A stretch of DNA of 33,910 nucleotides from Cytophagales bacterium (GTDB taxonomy: Bacteria > Bacteroidota > Bacteroidia > Cytophagales > UBA9547), in NCBI GenBank assembly GCA_025360395.1, contig JANYCH010000199.1, positions 1 through 33,910 of the forward strand, written 5' to 3'. Both the position numbers and the translations under genes were made by a program. Of the stretch, positions 24,955-33,866 are shown in pieces. The notes beneath the pieces are model-generated. The model made no database searches and had not been told where the DNA came from. It was given only the letters and a program-made list of their open reading frames with translations. The first letter of the stretch is position 1. The number at the start of each line of letters is the position of its first letter.

Positions 24955-26169
24955 ATGGATCAGTTATTACTACAGGAAGTAAGGAGAATTGCGGGACAAA
25001 TTTCAAATGAAGTAATTTTCTACAGGCGGCATTTGCACCAAAATCCCGAACTTTCTTTTAAAGAATTTAAAACTTCCGAATTTATTGCCCAAACACTAAT
25101 CAGCAAAAATATTCAGGTAGAATATGTAAAAGAAGGGATTGCCCAGACAGGATTGGTTGCATATATAAAAGGCAAAAATCCTGAAAAAAAACAGGTCGCT
25201 TTAAGGGCAGATATGGACGCATTGCCTATTCAGGAGCAAAATAGCGTAGATTATAAATCTGAAAATGAAGGAATTATGCATGCTTGTGGACATGATGTAC
25301 ATTCATCGTCCTTGCTTGGCACTGCGATAATCCTTAATGACCTAAAAAATGAGTTTGAAGGAACAGTAAAATTAGTGTTCCAGCCTGGTGAAGAATTAAT
25401 TCCCGGAGGAGCTTCATTGATGATAAAGGCTGGCATTTTAGAAAACAAATCCATAAAGAGCATGTTTGGCCAACACGTGGCGCCACAAATTGAGGCAGGA
25501 AAAGTCGGTTTCCGTTCCGGAATATATATGGCAAGTGCAGATGAAATTTACCTGACAATTAAAGGAAAAGGCGGTCATGCTGCCATGCCAGACACTACTG
25601 TTGATCCTGTGCTTATTATGGCACATGTCATTATTGCCCTTCAGCAAGTAGTAAGCCGCAATGCCAATCCTAAAATACCAACTGTATTATCCTTTGGTAA
25701 AGTAGTTGCTGATGGTGCAACCAATATCATTCCAAATGAGGTAAAAGTAGCCGGAACCTTTAGAACCTTGAATGAGGAGTGGCGTGCAGAAGCAAAAAAA
25801 AGAATAACTAAGATAGCCACCGGAATTGCCGAAAGTATGGGAGGGACCTGTGACGTCAATATTCTAGATGGATATCCTTACCTGGAAAACAATCCTTTAC
25901 TTACCGAACGGGCGAAAGAATATGCTAAAGAATTTTTAGGTGAAGAAAATGTTGTTGACCTGGATATTTGGATGGCATCAGAAGATTTTGCTTACTATAC
26001 ACATCATGTAGATTCGTGCTTTTATAGATTAGGTGTACGAAATGAAGAGTTAGGTATTACTTCGGGAGTTCATACTCCAACCTTTAATGTTGACGAAAAA
26101 GCATTAGAAGTCGGCAGCGGATTGATGGCCTGGCTTGCTATTAAAGAATTAGAGACTGAGCTCTCATAA
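24955..26169 (+). CDS. M20-family amidohydrolase (N-acyl amino acid hydrolase type)
   Basis: 404-residue metallo-amidohydrolase of the M20D group, which cleaves N-acyl or N-benzoyl amino acids (hippurate, IAA-amino acid and similar conjugates). Metal ligands lie in IMHACGHDVHSSSLLG (Cys111, His113) and FQPGEELIPGGASLM (Glu146/147), with further His in GQHVAPQ and MASEDFAYY near the C-terminus. The dimerisation domain has KGKGGHAAMPD. I choose ATG 24955; an upstream ATG at 24922 would overlap the permease gene and adds no conserved sequence. No signal peptide is seen, so it should be cytoplasmic. The precise substrate is unknown. Confidence 0.92.
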   Translation: MDQLLLQEVRRIAGQISNEVIFYRRHLHQNPELSFKEFKTSEFIAQTLISKNIQVEYVKEGIAQTGLVAYIKGKNPEKKQVALRADMDALPIQEQNSVDYKSENEGIMHACGHDVHSSSLLGTAIILNDLKNEFEGTVKLVFQPGEELIPGGASLMIKAGILENKSIKSMFGQHVAPQIEAGKVGFRSGIYMASADEIYLTIKGKGGHAAMPDTTVDPVLIMAHVIIALQQVVSRNANPKIPTVLSFGKVVADGATNIIPNEVKVAGTFRTLNEEWRAEAKKRITKIATGIAESMGGTCDVNILDGYPYLENNPLLTERAKEYAKEFLGEENVVDLDIWMASEDFAYYTHHVDSCFYRLGVRNEELGITSGVHTPTFNVDEKALEVGSGLMAWLAIKELETELS

Positions 26170-26180
26170 GTACATAATCA

Positions 26181-27044
26181 ATGAACCTCATCAATATCTC
26201 TCCTCTCTGGAACGAATACGAGCTTATAGACTCAGGGAATTTTGAAAAGCTTGAACGCTTCGGAGAGTTTACCCTTGCCAGGCCTGAACCACAAGCCATG
26301 TGGGACAAAACATTACCCGATGAGGAATGGAATAAAATGGCTCACGCAAATTTCAGAAGAGACGAAAAAAACCCTGAAAAGGGGCTTTGGACTTTAAAAT
26401 CTTCTATGAGGGAACAATGGTTTGTTTCTTATAAATTCAACAATCTGGACCTGAAGTTCAGGTTAGGTTTATCATCATTTAAACATGTTGGTTTATTTCC
26501 GGAACAAGCTGATAACTGGAACTATATTTACCAGAAAACAGCATCTTTTGGAAAGCCCAAAATCCTGAACCTTTTTGCCTATACCGGCGGAGCATCTCTT
26601 GCAGCCAAAGCAGCAGGTGCAGATATAACACATCTTGATTCTGTAAAACAATGTATTTCATGGGCCAAAGAAAACATGGAAGCAAGCAAATTGGATAACA
26701 TCCGCTGGTTAGTTGAAGATGCTTTTAAGTATGTAAAAAGAGAAGCTAAGAGAGGTTCAAAATACCAAGGGATAATATTGGACCCACCTGCATATGGTCG
26801 TGGTCCGGAAGGCGAGAAATGGATTTTGGAAGATTGCCTCAATGAAACTTTGAAATGTTGTGCTCAAATTTTAGATGATAAAGGATTTTTAGTCCTTAAC
26901 CTGTATTCTATGGGTTATTCAGCATTGCAAGCCGAAACCTTGATTAGGTCTGTATTTGGAAACAAAAAAATAGAAATCGGGGAATTTTATTTTGAGGACA
27001 AAGCCAAAAGAAAATTACCTCTCGGACTTTTTGCCAGGTTCTAG
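26181..27044 (+). CDS. RlmI-like class I SAM-dependent methyltransferase
   Basis: 287-residue methyltransferase related to the RlmI/RlmK rRNA cytosine or guanine methyltransferases, but without the N-terminal PUA domain. The N-terminal segment ends LSSFKHVGLFPEQADNW (98-113). The SAM fold has motif I ILNLFAYTGGASLAAKAAGA (128-147), an acidic HLDSVKQ motif, and motif IV LDPPAYGRGPEGEKW (200-214). The substrate is probably RNA, but this is inferred from the family. ATG start, 11 nt after the amidohydrolase gene. Its stop lies 4 bp from the end of the convergent OmpA-family gene, leaving no room for a terminator between them. Confidence 0.88.
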   Translation: MNLINISPLWNEYELIDSGNFEKLERFGEFTLARPEPQAMWDKTLPDEEWNKMAHANFRRDEKNPEKGLWTLKSSMREQWFVSYKFNNLDLKFRLGLSSFKHVGLFPEQADNWNYIYQKTASFGKPKILNLFAYTGGASLAAKAAGADITHLDSVKQCISWAKENMEASKLDNIRWLVEDAFKYVKREAKRGSKYQGIILDPPAYGRGPEGEKWILEDCLNETLKCCAQILDDKGFLVLNLYSMGYSALQAETLIRSVFGNKKIEIGEFYFEDKAKRKLPLGLFARF

Positions 27045-27048
27045 CATA

Positions 27049-29046
27049 TTATTTAGTCCCGATAATTTCAAATTCAGTCCTTCTGTTTAGTTGCCTTCCC
27101 TCTGGATTATCGCTTCCATCTGCCTTTTTATTGGGGGCAATTGGTTTTTCAGACCCGAATCCAGCAAACTTAAATCTGTCGTTGGTTATCCCTCTGGTGA
27201 TAAGGTAATCGACAACAGCCTTTGCTCGTTTCTCAGACAACGATTTATTGTATTCTGCAGTCCCTAGATTATCAGTATGGCCTGAAATCAGTACAATGAT
27301 ATTTGTTTGCATCATAACAAGAAAAAGCTGCTGAAGCTCAGGAAAAGATTCTGAACGGAGTGTTGCCTTATCAAAATCAAAAAAGATGTTTTTAAGGATA
27401 ATTTTAGTCCCGACAGACACTTTTTTCAAATCCACATCTACAACAAACTCCTGATAATTGGTACTCAATGGAATGTTAAAATTTTCAGAATGAAATAGGT
27501 ATGACTCCTTGTTAACTGAAATACCATAATTTTTACCTGATGGCAGTACAATTAAATATCCTCCGGTAGCATTATTTGAGGTAATTTCACCTATTACTTC
27601 ATTTTTGGTATTGTCTGTTATAGTTATCTTTCCTTCTAATGGTTGCTTTGTCACTGCATCACGGATAGTACCTTTTAATATGGTTATTGGATTAACAGTT
27701 GATGTTTGTGCAATATTTAAGTTAAAATCCTTTTTCACAAGATGATCCTTTACTTCTACTTTATGTGTTGCAACAGCAGTAGCATTAACCTCTTTAGGCA
27801 TTGAAATTTTGTAAATATCTTTCTCTCCATATGTATCTTCTTTGGCTGAAGAAAAATAACCAGTCCTGCCATCAGCTGAAAGCACAAAATAAATATCATC
27901 ATCAGGCGAATTGATTGGATAGCCTAAATTATCGGGCTCTTTAAACTGTCCATTTTCCAATTGAGACTTAAATATGTCATACCCACCCATTGTACTATGG
28001 CCCTCTGAACTAAAATACAAAGTAGTTCCATCGGGATGGATAAAAGGAGAATCTTCATCTTCTTCCGTATTTATTGTGGGACCAAGGTTGACAGGTGCAG
28101 ACCATTTCCCTTTTGTGTCCTTTGCAATTTTGTAAATATCAAAACCTCCATACCCTCCTGGGCGATCACTGTTGAAATACAATGTTTTACCATCTGGAGT
28201 GATAGAACAATGTAACTCTGAATATTTGGTATTTATTTCCTTAAAAGGCTTCGGTGCATCCCAAACTATACCGTTTAGCTTTGAAATATAAATATCACCA
28301 CCATTATTATCACGATATAAAAAAAGTTGGCTACCGTCAGGCGCTAAACCAATACTCGCATCGTGTTGGTCTGTATTTATAGGATAACCCATATTTTTAG
28401 GCGCAGACCATTTGCCATTTACATTAGTCGAAATATAAATATCTTCAAAAAATTCACCGTTTTGGTCCTTTACATCTCCGGTAGTTCCTTCTCTTGTAGA
28501 AGTAAAAACCATTTCACTTTCATCTGCCTTAATTACAGGAACATAATCACTTGCTTTGGAATTGACTTCTTTTCCTAAATTTTCGATTTTAGCAGTTACA
28601 GGATGAGCCAGTAGTACTGCACCAAATTCACACTCTTTTAGTCGTTTCTTGATTATATCATTGTCTTCTGGTGTAGCGTGGTATTTATGAAAGAGTTCAT
28701 AACTGATCTTAGCTTCTCCAAATTCAAGGTTTAACTGATGTGCCTGACCCAAAAGGTATGTGATGGACTCATCTACTTTAGAGTTTTTATTATATGCCTT
28801 CTGAAGGTAAGACAACGCCTTTCTGTTGAAAGGAGAATGAATAAGACAATAACCATAGCGGAAATTCAGGTATGCATCTTCCGAATTAATATTTAGTGCA
28901 TCTTTATAATAGGCAAGGGCCAGTTTGTAGTTTTTATCATCAAATAATTGGTCTGCTTGCCTGGTTAACTTTTTAATGTTCTGAGAAAAAGCACAAATAG
29001 AAATCAGGCAAAATGCAATTCCTAAAACAATATTGTTAATCCTCAA
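27049..29046 (-). CDS. PorE-like TPR / PD40 beta-propeller / OmpA-family protein
   Basis: 665-residue envelope protein. The signal peptide MRINNIVLGIAFCLISICAF ends at SQ. TPR-like helices span about 25-150. PD40 propeller repeats (about 165-415) carry motifs such as LAPDGSQLFLYRDNNGGDIY and HPDGTTLYFSSEGHSTMGGY. A carboxypeptidase-regulatory-like domain (about 455-540) and a C-terminal OmpA peptidoglycan-binding domain (about 553-663: FFDFDKATLRSES, GHTDNLG, LNRRTEFEI) follow. This layout matches PorE of the type IX secretion system. The start codon is TTG, placed 11 nt inside the end of the upstream paralogue, so translational coupling is likely. It is probably tethered to peptidoglycan at the periplasmic side of the outer membrane. 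Confidence 0.88.
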   Translation of the reverse strand: MRINNIVLGIAFCLISICAFSQNIKKLTRQADQLFDDKNYKLALAYYKDALNINSEDAYLNFRYGYCLIHSPFNRKALSYLQKAYNKNSKVDESITYLLGQAHQLNLEFGEAKISYELFHKYHATPEDNDIIKKRLKECEFGAVLLAHPVTAKIENLGKEVNSKASDYVPVIKADESEMVFTSTREGTTGDVKDQNGEFFEDIYISTNVNGKWSAPKNMGYPINTDQHDASIGLAPDGSQLFLYRDNNGGDIYISKLNGIVWDAPKPFKEINTKYSELHCSITPDGKTLYFNSDRPGGYGGFDIYKIAKDTKGKWSAPVNLGPTINTEEDEDSPFIHPDGTTLYFSSEGHSTMGGYDIFKSQLENGQFKEPDNLGYPINSPDDDIYFVLSADGRTGYFSSAKEDTYGEKDIYKISMPKEVNATAVATHKVEVKDHLVKKDFNLNIAQTSTVNPITILKGTIRDAVTKQPLEGKITITDNTKNEVIGEITSNNATGGYLIVLPSGKNYGISVNKESYLFHSENFNIPLSTNYQEFVVDVDLKKVSVGTKIILKNIFFDFDKATLRSESFPELQQLFLVMMQTNIIVLISGHTDNLGTAEYNKSLSEKRAKAVVDYLITRGITNDRFKFAGFGSEKPIAPNKKADGSDNPEGRQLNRRTEFEIIGTK

Positions 29047-31450
29047 GGTGTCTTACGTTTATGGAAATTTCTATTCTTCTGTGAAGTTTGCTATCATCTT
29101 GTGCATTTGGCACTTTTTTATCTTCAACGTATTTGGAAGTAATCATATTTGAGCTAAACCCTCTGTGAACTAGATATCTAACTATGGCATCTGTTCTTTT
29201 CTTCGCCAGTTCTGCACCTTCTTTGGAATTACTTTCTGAATGGCCTTCGACAAGAATTGGTAATTTGTTTTCCTTTAACAATTTAACAAATTCAAGCAAA
29301 TCTTTATTTACAGAATCGGTAAGATCTGTTTTCTTACCAGGGAAATACACCCTCATTTTATACTTATTGTCTTTCACCGTAATCAATTTTGTAGAAAGTG
29401 GATCAGTAGATTTTACATATTTATCTTCTCTGGTTTTTCTTTCTCTTTCCAAACTGTCCCTTTCTTTTCTAAAATAAAAAGCATTAAAAGTGTTTTCATA
29501 TCTGGTTTTGAATTTAAACTTATCTACAAAAATAAATTCACTTCTTCTATTCAATTGTCTGCTTTCCGGAGTAATGTTATTTGCTACAGGGAAATCTTCT
29601 CCATAACCGACTGGCAATAACCTGGTTGAATCTATTCCGTTTTCAACAAGATATTTAACCACAGCTTTTGCCCTGTTTTTAGAAAGTTTCATATTATAAA
29701 TATTATTTGCAATAGAATCTGTATGTGCAGCTATCTCAACATATTTATCAGGATTCGATTTTAGAAGCTTTACCAATCTGTCAAGTTCAGTTTTAGATTG
29801 TGGCCTTAAAGTCGATTTATCGTAATCAAAAAATACATTGTTCAATACTGCGACTTTATCAATTTCACCCACTGGTTCCAGTTCGAGATTTTGTTCTATT
29901 TCCATGAATTTGTCAGCCTCCTGAATGTTTATATGCTCTGAATGAAATACATATCCCTCTGCTTCAGCTGTTACAGAAAAATCTTTTCCTACAGGCAAAA
30001 CTAAAACATACTTACCTGTTAAGCTGTTAGAATTAATTACCCCAACAATCTCTCCTTTTGAAAGATTAAAAATATTCAGTACTGCAGCTACAGGTTTATT
30101 GGTTTTTTTATCGGTAACTTTTCCTTTAAGCACAACAACAAAATTGCTTACCTCTTTTTTACTTGCCATGTAAATATCCTTTTCTCCATAAGTATCAGCT
30201 CTTATTGAAGAAAAATAAGCTCGTGTACCATCGGCAGACCATACTAAAAAAAGATCGTCATCTGCAGTATTAATAGGATAACCCACATTTTCAGGTTCAG
30301 ACCATTCTTTTGTATCTTCATTATAAACTGTTTTAAATATGTCATAGCCGCCCATAGAAGCATGCCCCATAGAACTAAAATATAGAGTTTTACCATCTGG
30401 GTGGATATATGGACAATCTTCATCAAATTCTGTATTTACTTTGATACTAAGGTCTTCAGCAACGCCCCAATTCCCATCAGCCATCCTCCTGGAAACATAA
30501 ATATCTTTGTGGCCTTTGCCACCTGGTTTATCGCTTGTGAAATACAATGTCCGTTCGTCAGCTGTAATACTTGCATGAGATTCCCAATAAGGTGAATTGA
30601 TATTTTCACTCATCTTAACAGGTTTCTTCCAATTTGCGCCATCCAGGTCGCTTACATAAATATCTCCTGCTAAAATCTTATTACTGGGTTGAGGCTTATA
30701 GAGGAATAGTTCCTGGCCATCCGGTGAAAGCCCAATTGCAGCATCATGCCCGTTAGTATTTATTACCGGACCTATACCTTTTGCTTCTCCCCACTCTTTG
30801 CCTTCTTTCACAGAAATATAAACATCTTCAAAGTAACAGTTGTGGAGTTCGTCAAAACCTCCACCGGTTGTAGTATTTCTTTTTGAAGTAAATATTAATT
30901 CCGTTTCATCAGCAGATATAACAGGGGCATAATCTGAATATTTAGAATTTATTTTTGGTCCAAGATTGGTAATCTCATAGTTTAAGGGGTTGGCCATTAA
31001 CTTTTTAGCCAGTTCGCACTGAGCTATTAATCTGTTGATTTCCTTATTATCTGCCTCAATTATGGGTTTTTTATCATTCACATATTTCCTGTGGTGACCA
31101 TAACTCTCAATAGCCTTATCAAATTGATGATCAAGATGATAAATCCTTCCTAGCATTAAGTCCATTTCATGGTGCTTGTGCAATAGCTTTTTGGCTTTTA
31201 AAAAATAGGGAAGAGCTTTTAATTTGTATTCAGAATTATAATAACAAACACCTATCCTGTAATTTATTTCAGCATTGTCAGGACTTAGGCTATCAAGTCT
31301 AAGATATAGGGGAAGTGCCTGGGCATATTCCTCCACACGAAAATATTCTGTCGCATTAGATTTTATCTCCCGAATGTTGTTTTGTGCAACCGACTGATTT
31401 ACAATAATTAAAAAGATAAAAAAGTAAAAAATGATGCCTGATTTAAACAT
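29036..31450 (-). CDS. PorE-like protein with an extra C-terminal OmpA-like domain
   Basis: 804-residue paralogue of the following gene. The signal peptide is MFKSGIIFYFFIFLIIVNQS plus VAQ. TPR-like helices (30-150), PD40 propeller repeats (165-430) and a carboxypeptidase-regulatory-like domain (440-525) follow. A first OmpA domain (538-642) has NNVFFDYDKSTLRP, AAHTDSI and LNRRSEFIF. A charged linker (655-680, RKERDSLERERKTREDK) leads to a second, divergent OmpA-like domain (697-797), in which the usual TD of the loop is SE (EGHSES) and the Arg pair is kept in LHRRIEISI. The extra domain makes it about 140 residues longer than PorE-type proteins. ATG start. It overlaps the downstream paralogue by 11 nt. 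Confidence 0.88.
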   Translation of the reverse strand: MFKSGIIFYFFIFLIIVNQSVAQNNIREIKSNATEYFRVEEYAQALPLYLRLDSLSPDNAEINYRIGVCYYNSEYKLKALPYFLKAKKLLHKHHEMDLMLGRIYHLDHQFDKAIESYGHHRKYVNDKKPIIEADNKEINRLIAQCELAKKLMANPLNYEITNLGPKINSKYSDYAPVISADETELIFTSKRNTTTGGGFDELHNCYFEDVYISVKEGKEWGEAKGIGPVINTNGHDAAIGLSPDGQELFLYKPQPSNKILAGDIYVSDLDGANWKKPVKMSENINSPYWESHASITADERTLYFTSDKPGGKGHKDIYVSRRMADGNWGVAEDLSIKVNTEFDEDCPYIHPDGKTLYFSSMGHASMGGYDIFKTVYNEDTKEWSEPENVGYPINTADDDLFLVWSADGTRAYFSSIRADTYGEKDIYMASKKEVSNFVVVLKGKVTDKKTNKPVAAVLNIFNLSKGEIVGVINSNSLTGKYVLVLPVGKDFSVTAEAEGYVFHSEHINIQEADKFMEIEQNLELEPVGEIDKVAVLNNVFFDYDKSTLRPQSKTELDRLVKLLKSNPDKYVEIAAHTDSIANNIYNMKLSKNRAKAVVKYLVENGIDSTRLLPVGYGEDFPVANNITPESRQLNRRSEFIFVDKFKFKTRYENTFNAFYFRKERDSLERERKTREDKYVKSTDPLSTKLITVKDNKYKMRVYFPGKKTDLTDSVNKDLLEFVKLLKENKLPILVEGHSESNSKEGAELAKKRTDAIVRYLVHRGFSSNMITSKYVEDKKVPNAQDDSKLHRRIEISINVRHLED

Positions 31451-31554
31451 AGGTTTCTTTTTTTTATATAGAAGTGCGTAAAAATAACAAATTACTTGCT
31501 TTCTATATTTAAGAAAGAAATATTTGTATCATTTACAGTTAATAATTTATTATT

Positions 31555-32277
31555 TTGACAACAAAAACCCTCTATCTAATCCCTAGTAATTTAAGCGAAG
31601 CCCCCGTTCCGGGCATGTTACCCCCATTTTTACTGGATGTAATTTTAAAAACCAAATATTATTTTGCAGAGGAGTTAAGGACATCAAGAAGATTTATCTC
31701 TTCTTTAAAACTAGGGATAAAAATTGAAGGCCTCCAGTTTTATGAATTAAATAAGAAAACCAGCAGGACCGAATTGAAAGATATTTTACTCTCAATTCCT
31801 GCTGAGGTGGAAGAAATTGGTGTAATGTCAGAAGCTGGATGCCCTGGGGTGGCCGATCCTGGTGCGAAAATTGTTGCCATTGCACATGAACAAGGTTGGA
31901 AAGTAGTTCCTATTCCCGGCCCTTCCTCAATTATATTAGGTTTAATGGGGTCTGGTTTTAATGGACAGCAGTTTTCTTTTGACGGATACCTTCCTATAAA
32001 CAACGAGGACAGGGCAAAAGCAATGCGGAAAATTGAAGAAGATGTGAATAATAAAGGAACGACACATATTTTTATCGAAACCCCATTTAGAAACCAAATT
32101 GTTTTGGTGGAGCTTTTAAAAAACTTGAATCCCCAAACTCTTCTTTGCCTTGCAATAAACCTTACCTCAGATACAGAATCAGTAGTGACAAAAAGAGTTG
32201 CAGTCTGGAAGAATAATATTCCGAATATACACAAAATACCAACTATATTTCTGATAGGAAAGTCTGAAGCAAAATAA
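31555..32277 (+). CDS. RsmI-like SAM-dependent methyltransferase (tetrapyrrole-methylase fold)
   Basis: 240-residue member of the RsmI/tetrapyrrole methylase superfamily; classical RsmI 2'-O-methylates C1402 of 16S rRNA. Conserved parts are TLYLIPSNLSEAP (5-17), EELRTSRRF (39-47), VMSEAGCPGVADPG (90-103) and VVPIPGPSSIILGLMGSGFNG (from 117). It is shorter than classical RsmI, like the compact Bacteroidota form, so the rRNA target is inferred and not proven. The start is TTG 31555: an in-frame TAA lies at 31543-31545 with no other usable start before the conserved N-terminus. It precedes metK by 103 nt; metK supplies the methyl donor. Confidence 0.85.
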   Translation: MTTKTLYLIPSNLSEAPVPGMLPPFLLDVILKTKYYFAEELRTSRRFISSLKLGIKIEGLQFYELNKKTSRTELKDILLSIPAEVEEIGVMSEAGCPGVADPGAKIVAIAHEQGWKVVPIPGPSSIILGLMGSGFNGQQFSFDGYLPINNEDRAKAMRKIEEDVNNKGTTHIFIETPFRNQIVLVELLKNLNPQTLLCLAINLTSDTESVVTKRVAVWKNNIPNIHKIPTIFLIGKSEAK

Positions 32278-32332
32278 TATTGCGAATTATACCCAATAGT
32301 AAAAATTTATTTTTTTTATTTATTTCCCTGAA

Positions 32333-32340
32333 TACCTTTG
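32333..32340 (+). promoter_or_regulatory. -7 box for metK
   Basis: TACCTTTG matches the TAnnTTTG consensus, 40 nt before the metK ATG. The -33 region is a T-rich tract without a clear TTTG. The leader of about 36 nt is too short for a SAM riboswitch. Confidence 0.5.
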
Positions 32341-32380
32341 TTCTTTTAATAGAATATTCATTTAAACAGATTAATTTAAA

Positions 32381-33691
32381 ATGGCTTTATTATTCACTTC
32401 AGAATCAGTTTCGGAAGGACATCCGGATAAGGTTGCTGACCAGATTTCAGATGCTATCCTTGATGCCATGCTAGCACAGGACCCTTCATCACGTGTTGCC
32501 TGCGAAACCCTTGTTACAACAGGATTAGCAGTAGTAGCAGGAGAAATTACAACTAAAGCATATGTTGATGTTCAGGAAGTAATCAGAAAAACAATTGCGA
32601 ATATTGGATACACCAAAGCGGAATATATGTTTGAAGCCCGCTCTTGCGGAATCATCAACGCACTGCATTCCCAATCTCCAGACATTGCGCAAGGAGTAAA
32701 TGAGGGAGAAGGTTTAGACAAAGACCAAGGGGCAGGAGATCAGGGAATGATGTTTGGCTACGCCAGCAAAGAAACACCAGAATATATGCCAATGGCACTT
32801 GCTTTTTCTCACCGTATAGTAAAATACATGGCTGAAATAAGAAAAGCTGGTAAAATGATGACCTACCTGAGACCAGATACTAAGTCACAAGTAACAATTG
32901 AATATGACAGTAAAGGAAAAGCTTTAAGAGTAGATACTATTGTTGTTTCAACACAGCATGATGATTTCGTTAAACCTGCTGACAGCAGCAAACAAGCAAA
33001 AGAAAAAGCTGATTCTGCTATGTTGGAAGTAATCAAAAAAGATATTCTGGAACAAATAATTCCTGCATGTATCCCAAAAGAATTACTTGATGCTAAAACC
33101 AAATATTATGTAAACCCAACAGGGGTTTTTGTAATAGGTGGGCCTCACGGTGACTCTGGCTTAACAGGCCGTAAAATTATTGTGGACACTTATGGAGGAA
33201 AAGGAGCACATGGTGGAGGTGCATTTTCAGGGAAAGACCCTTCTAAAGTTGACAGAAGTGCAGCATATGCTGCAAGGCACATCGCTAAAAACCTGGTCGC
33301 TGCAGGTGTGGCAGATGAAGTATTGGTACAAGTTGCTTACGCAATCGGAATTGCGAAACCAGTTTCAGTTAATGTGAACACTTACGGTACTAACAAAACA
33401 GGTTTGAATGATGAGCAAATTGCGACTGAAGTGGCCCAGATATTCGACCTTAGGCCTAAAGCTATTATTGACAGGTTTGGATTGAAAAACCCTATTTATT
33501 CTGAAACGGCGAAATATGGCCACATGGGGCGGGAGCCTTATGAAAAAGAAGTTGATGTAAACTATGTCACCTTGGAAGAAAAAGGCAACCAGGTAATTGA
33601 AGTACGTACCGCATCTAAAAAGAAAGTCCAGTTCTTTGGTTGGGAAAAACTTGACTATGTTGATAAACTGAAGAAAGCTTTTTCTTTGTAA
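32381..33691 (+). CDS. metK: S-adenosylmethionine synthase
   Basis: Cytoplasmic enzyme that makes SAM from methionine and ATP. It has 436 residues, slightly longer than E. coli MetK, as is usual in this phylum. Diagnostic motifs are SVSEGHPDKVADQISDAILD (9-28), the methionine/ATP loop KDQGAGDQGMMFGYA, GGPHGDSGLTGRKIIVDTYG and the P-loop-like GGGAFSGKDPSKVDRSAAY. The C-terminus GWEKLDYVDKLKKAFSL is complete. ATG start with its own -7 box. A strong hairpin terminator follows. Confidence 0.98.
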   Translation: MALLFTSESVSEGHPDKVADQISDAILDAMLAQDPSSRVACETLVTTGLAVVAGEITTKAYVDVQEVIRKTIANIGYTKAEYMFEARSCGIINALHSQSPDIAQGVNEGEGLDKDQGAGDQGMMFGYASKETPEYMPMALAFSHRIVKYMAEIRKAGKMMTYLRPDTKSQVTIEYDSKGKALRVDTIVVSTQHDDFVKPADSSKQAKEKADSAMLEVIKKDILEQIIPACIPKELLDAKTKYYVNPTGVFVIGGPHGDSGLTGRKIIVDTYGGKGAHGGGAFSGKDPSKVDRSAAYAARHIAKNLVAAGVADEVLVQVAYAIGIAKPVSVNVNTYGTNKTGLNDEQIATEVAQIFDLRPKAIIDRFGLKNPIYSETAKYGHMGREPYEKEVDVNYVTLEEKGNQVIEVRTASKKKVQFFGWEKLDYVDKLKKAFSL

Positions 33692-33706
33692 TAAAAATTA
33701 ATTAAT

Positions 33707-33745
33707 AAACATGAAAGGCTGCCCTAAAAGCAGCCTTTCATGTTT
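33707..33745 (+). terminator. metK terminator
   Basis: Perfect 16-bp inverted repeat, arms 33707-33722 and 33730-33745, with a 7-nt loop. The GC-rich core (AGGCTGC/GCAGCCT) is followed by a short T-run. It lies 15 nt after the metK stop. Confidence 0.85.
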
Positions 33746-33817
33746 TAAACTTTATACGTGATTTTTAAAGACAATGTGGTCAAAGATGGTTGGTAAAACC
33801 TCTGTAAATAATTGACT

Positions 33818-33854
33818 CAAAAGGGTTTCGATAGTATATATTGAAACTCTTTTG
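33818..33854. promoter_or_regulatory. Imperfect dyad before the right-edge reading frame
   Basis: CAAAAGGGTTTC (33818-33829) and GAAACTCTTTTG (33843-33854) are reverse complements at 11 of 12 positions, with a 13-nt AT-rich spacer. It ends 12 nt before a possible ATG. It may be an operator or a 5' hairpin. Confidence 0.35.
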
Positions 33855-33866
33855 AATTTCAATAAT

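Noticed and set aside
32278..32380. SAM riboswitch upstream of metK
   Set aside because: The predicted leader is only about 36 nt and has no conserved SAM-riboswitch helices or pseudoknot that I can see.
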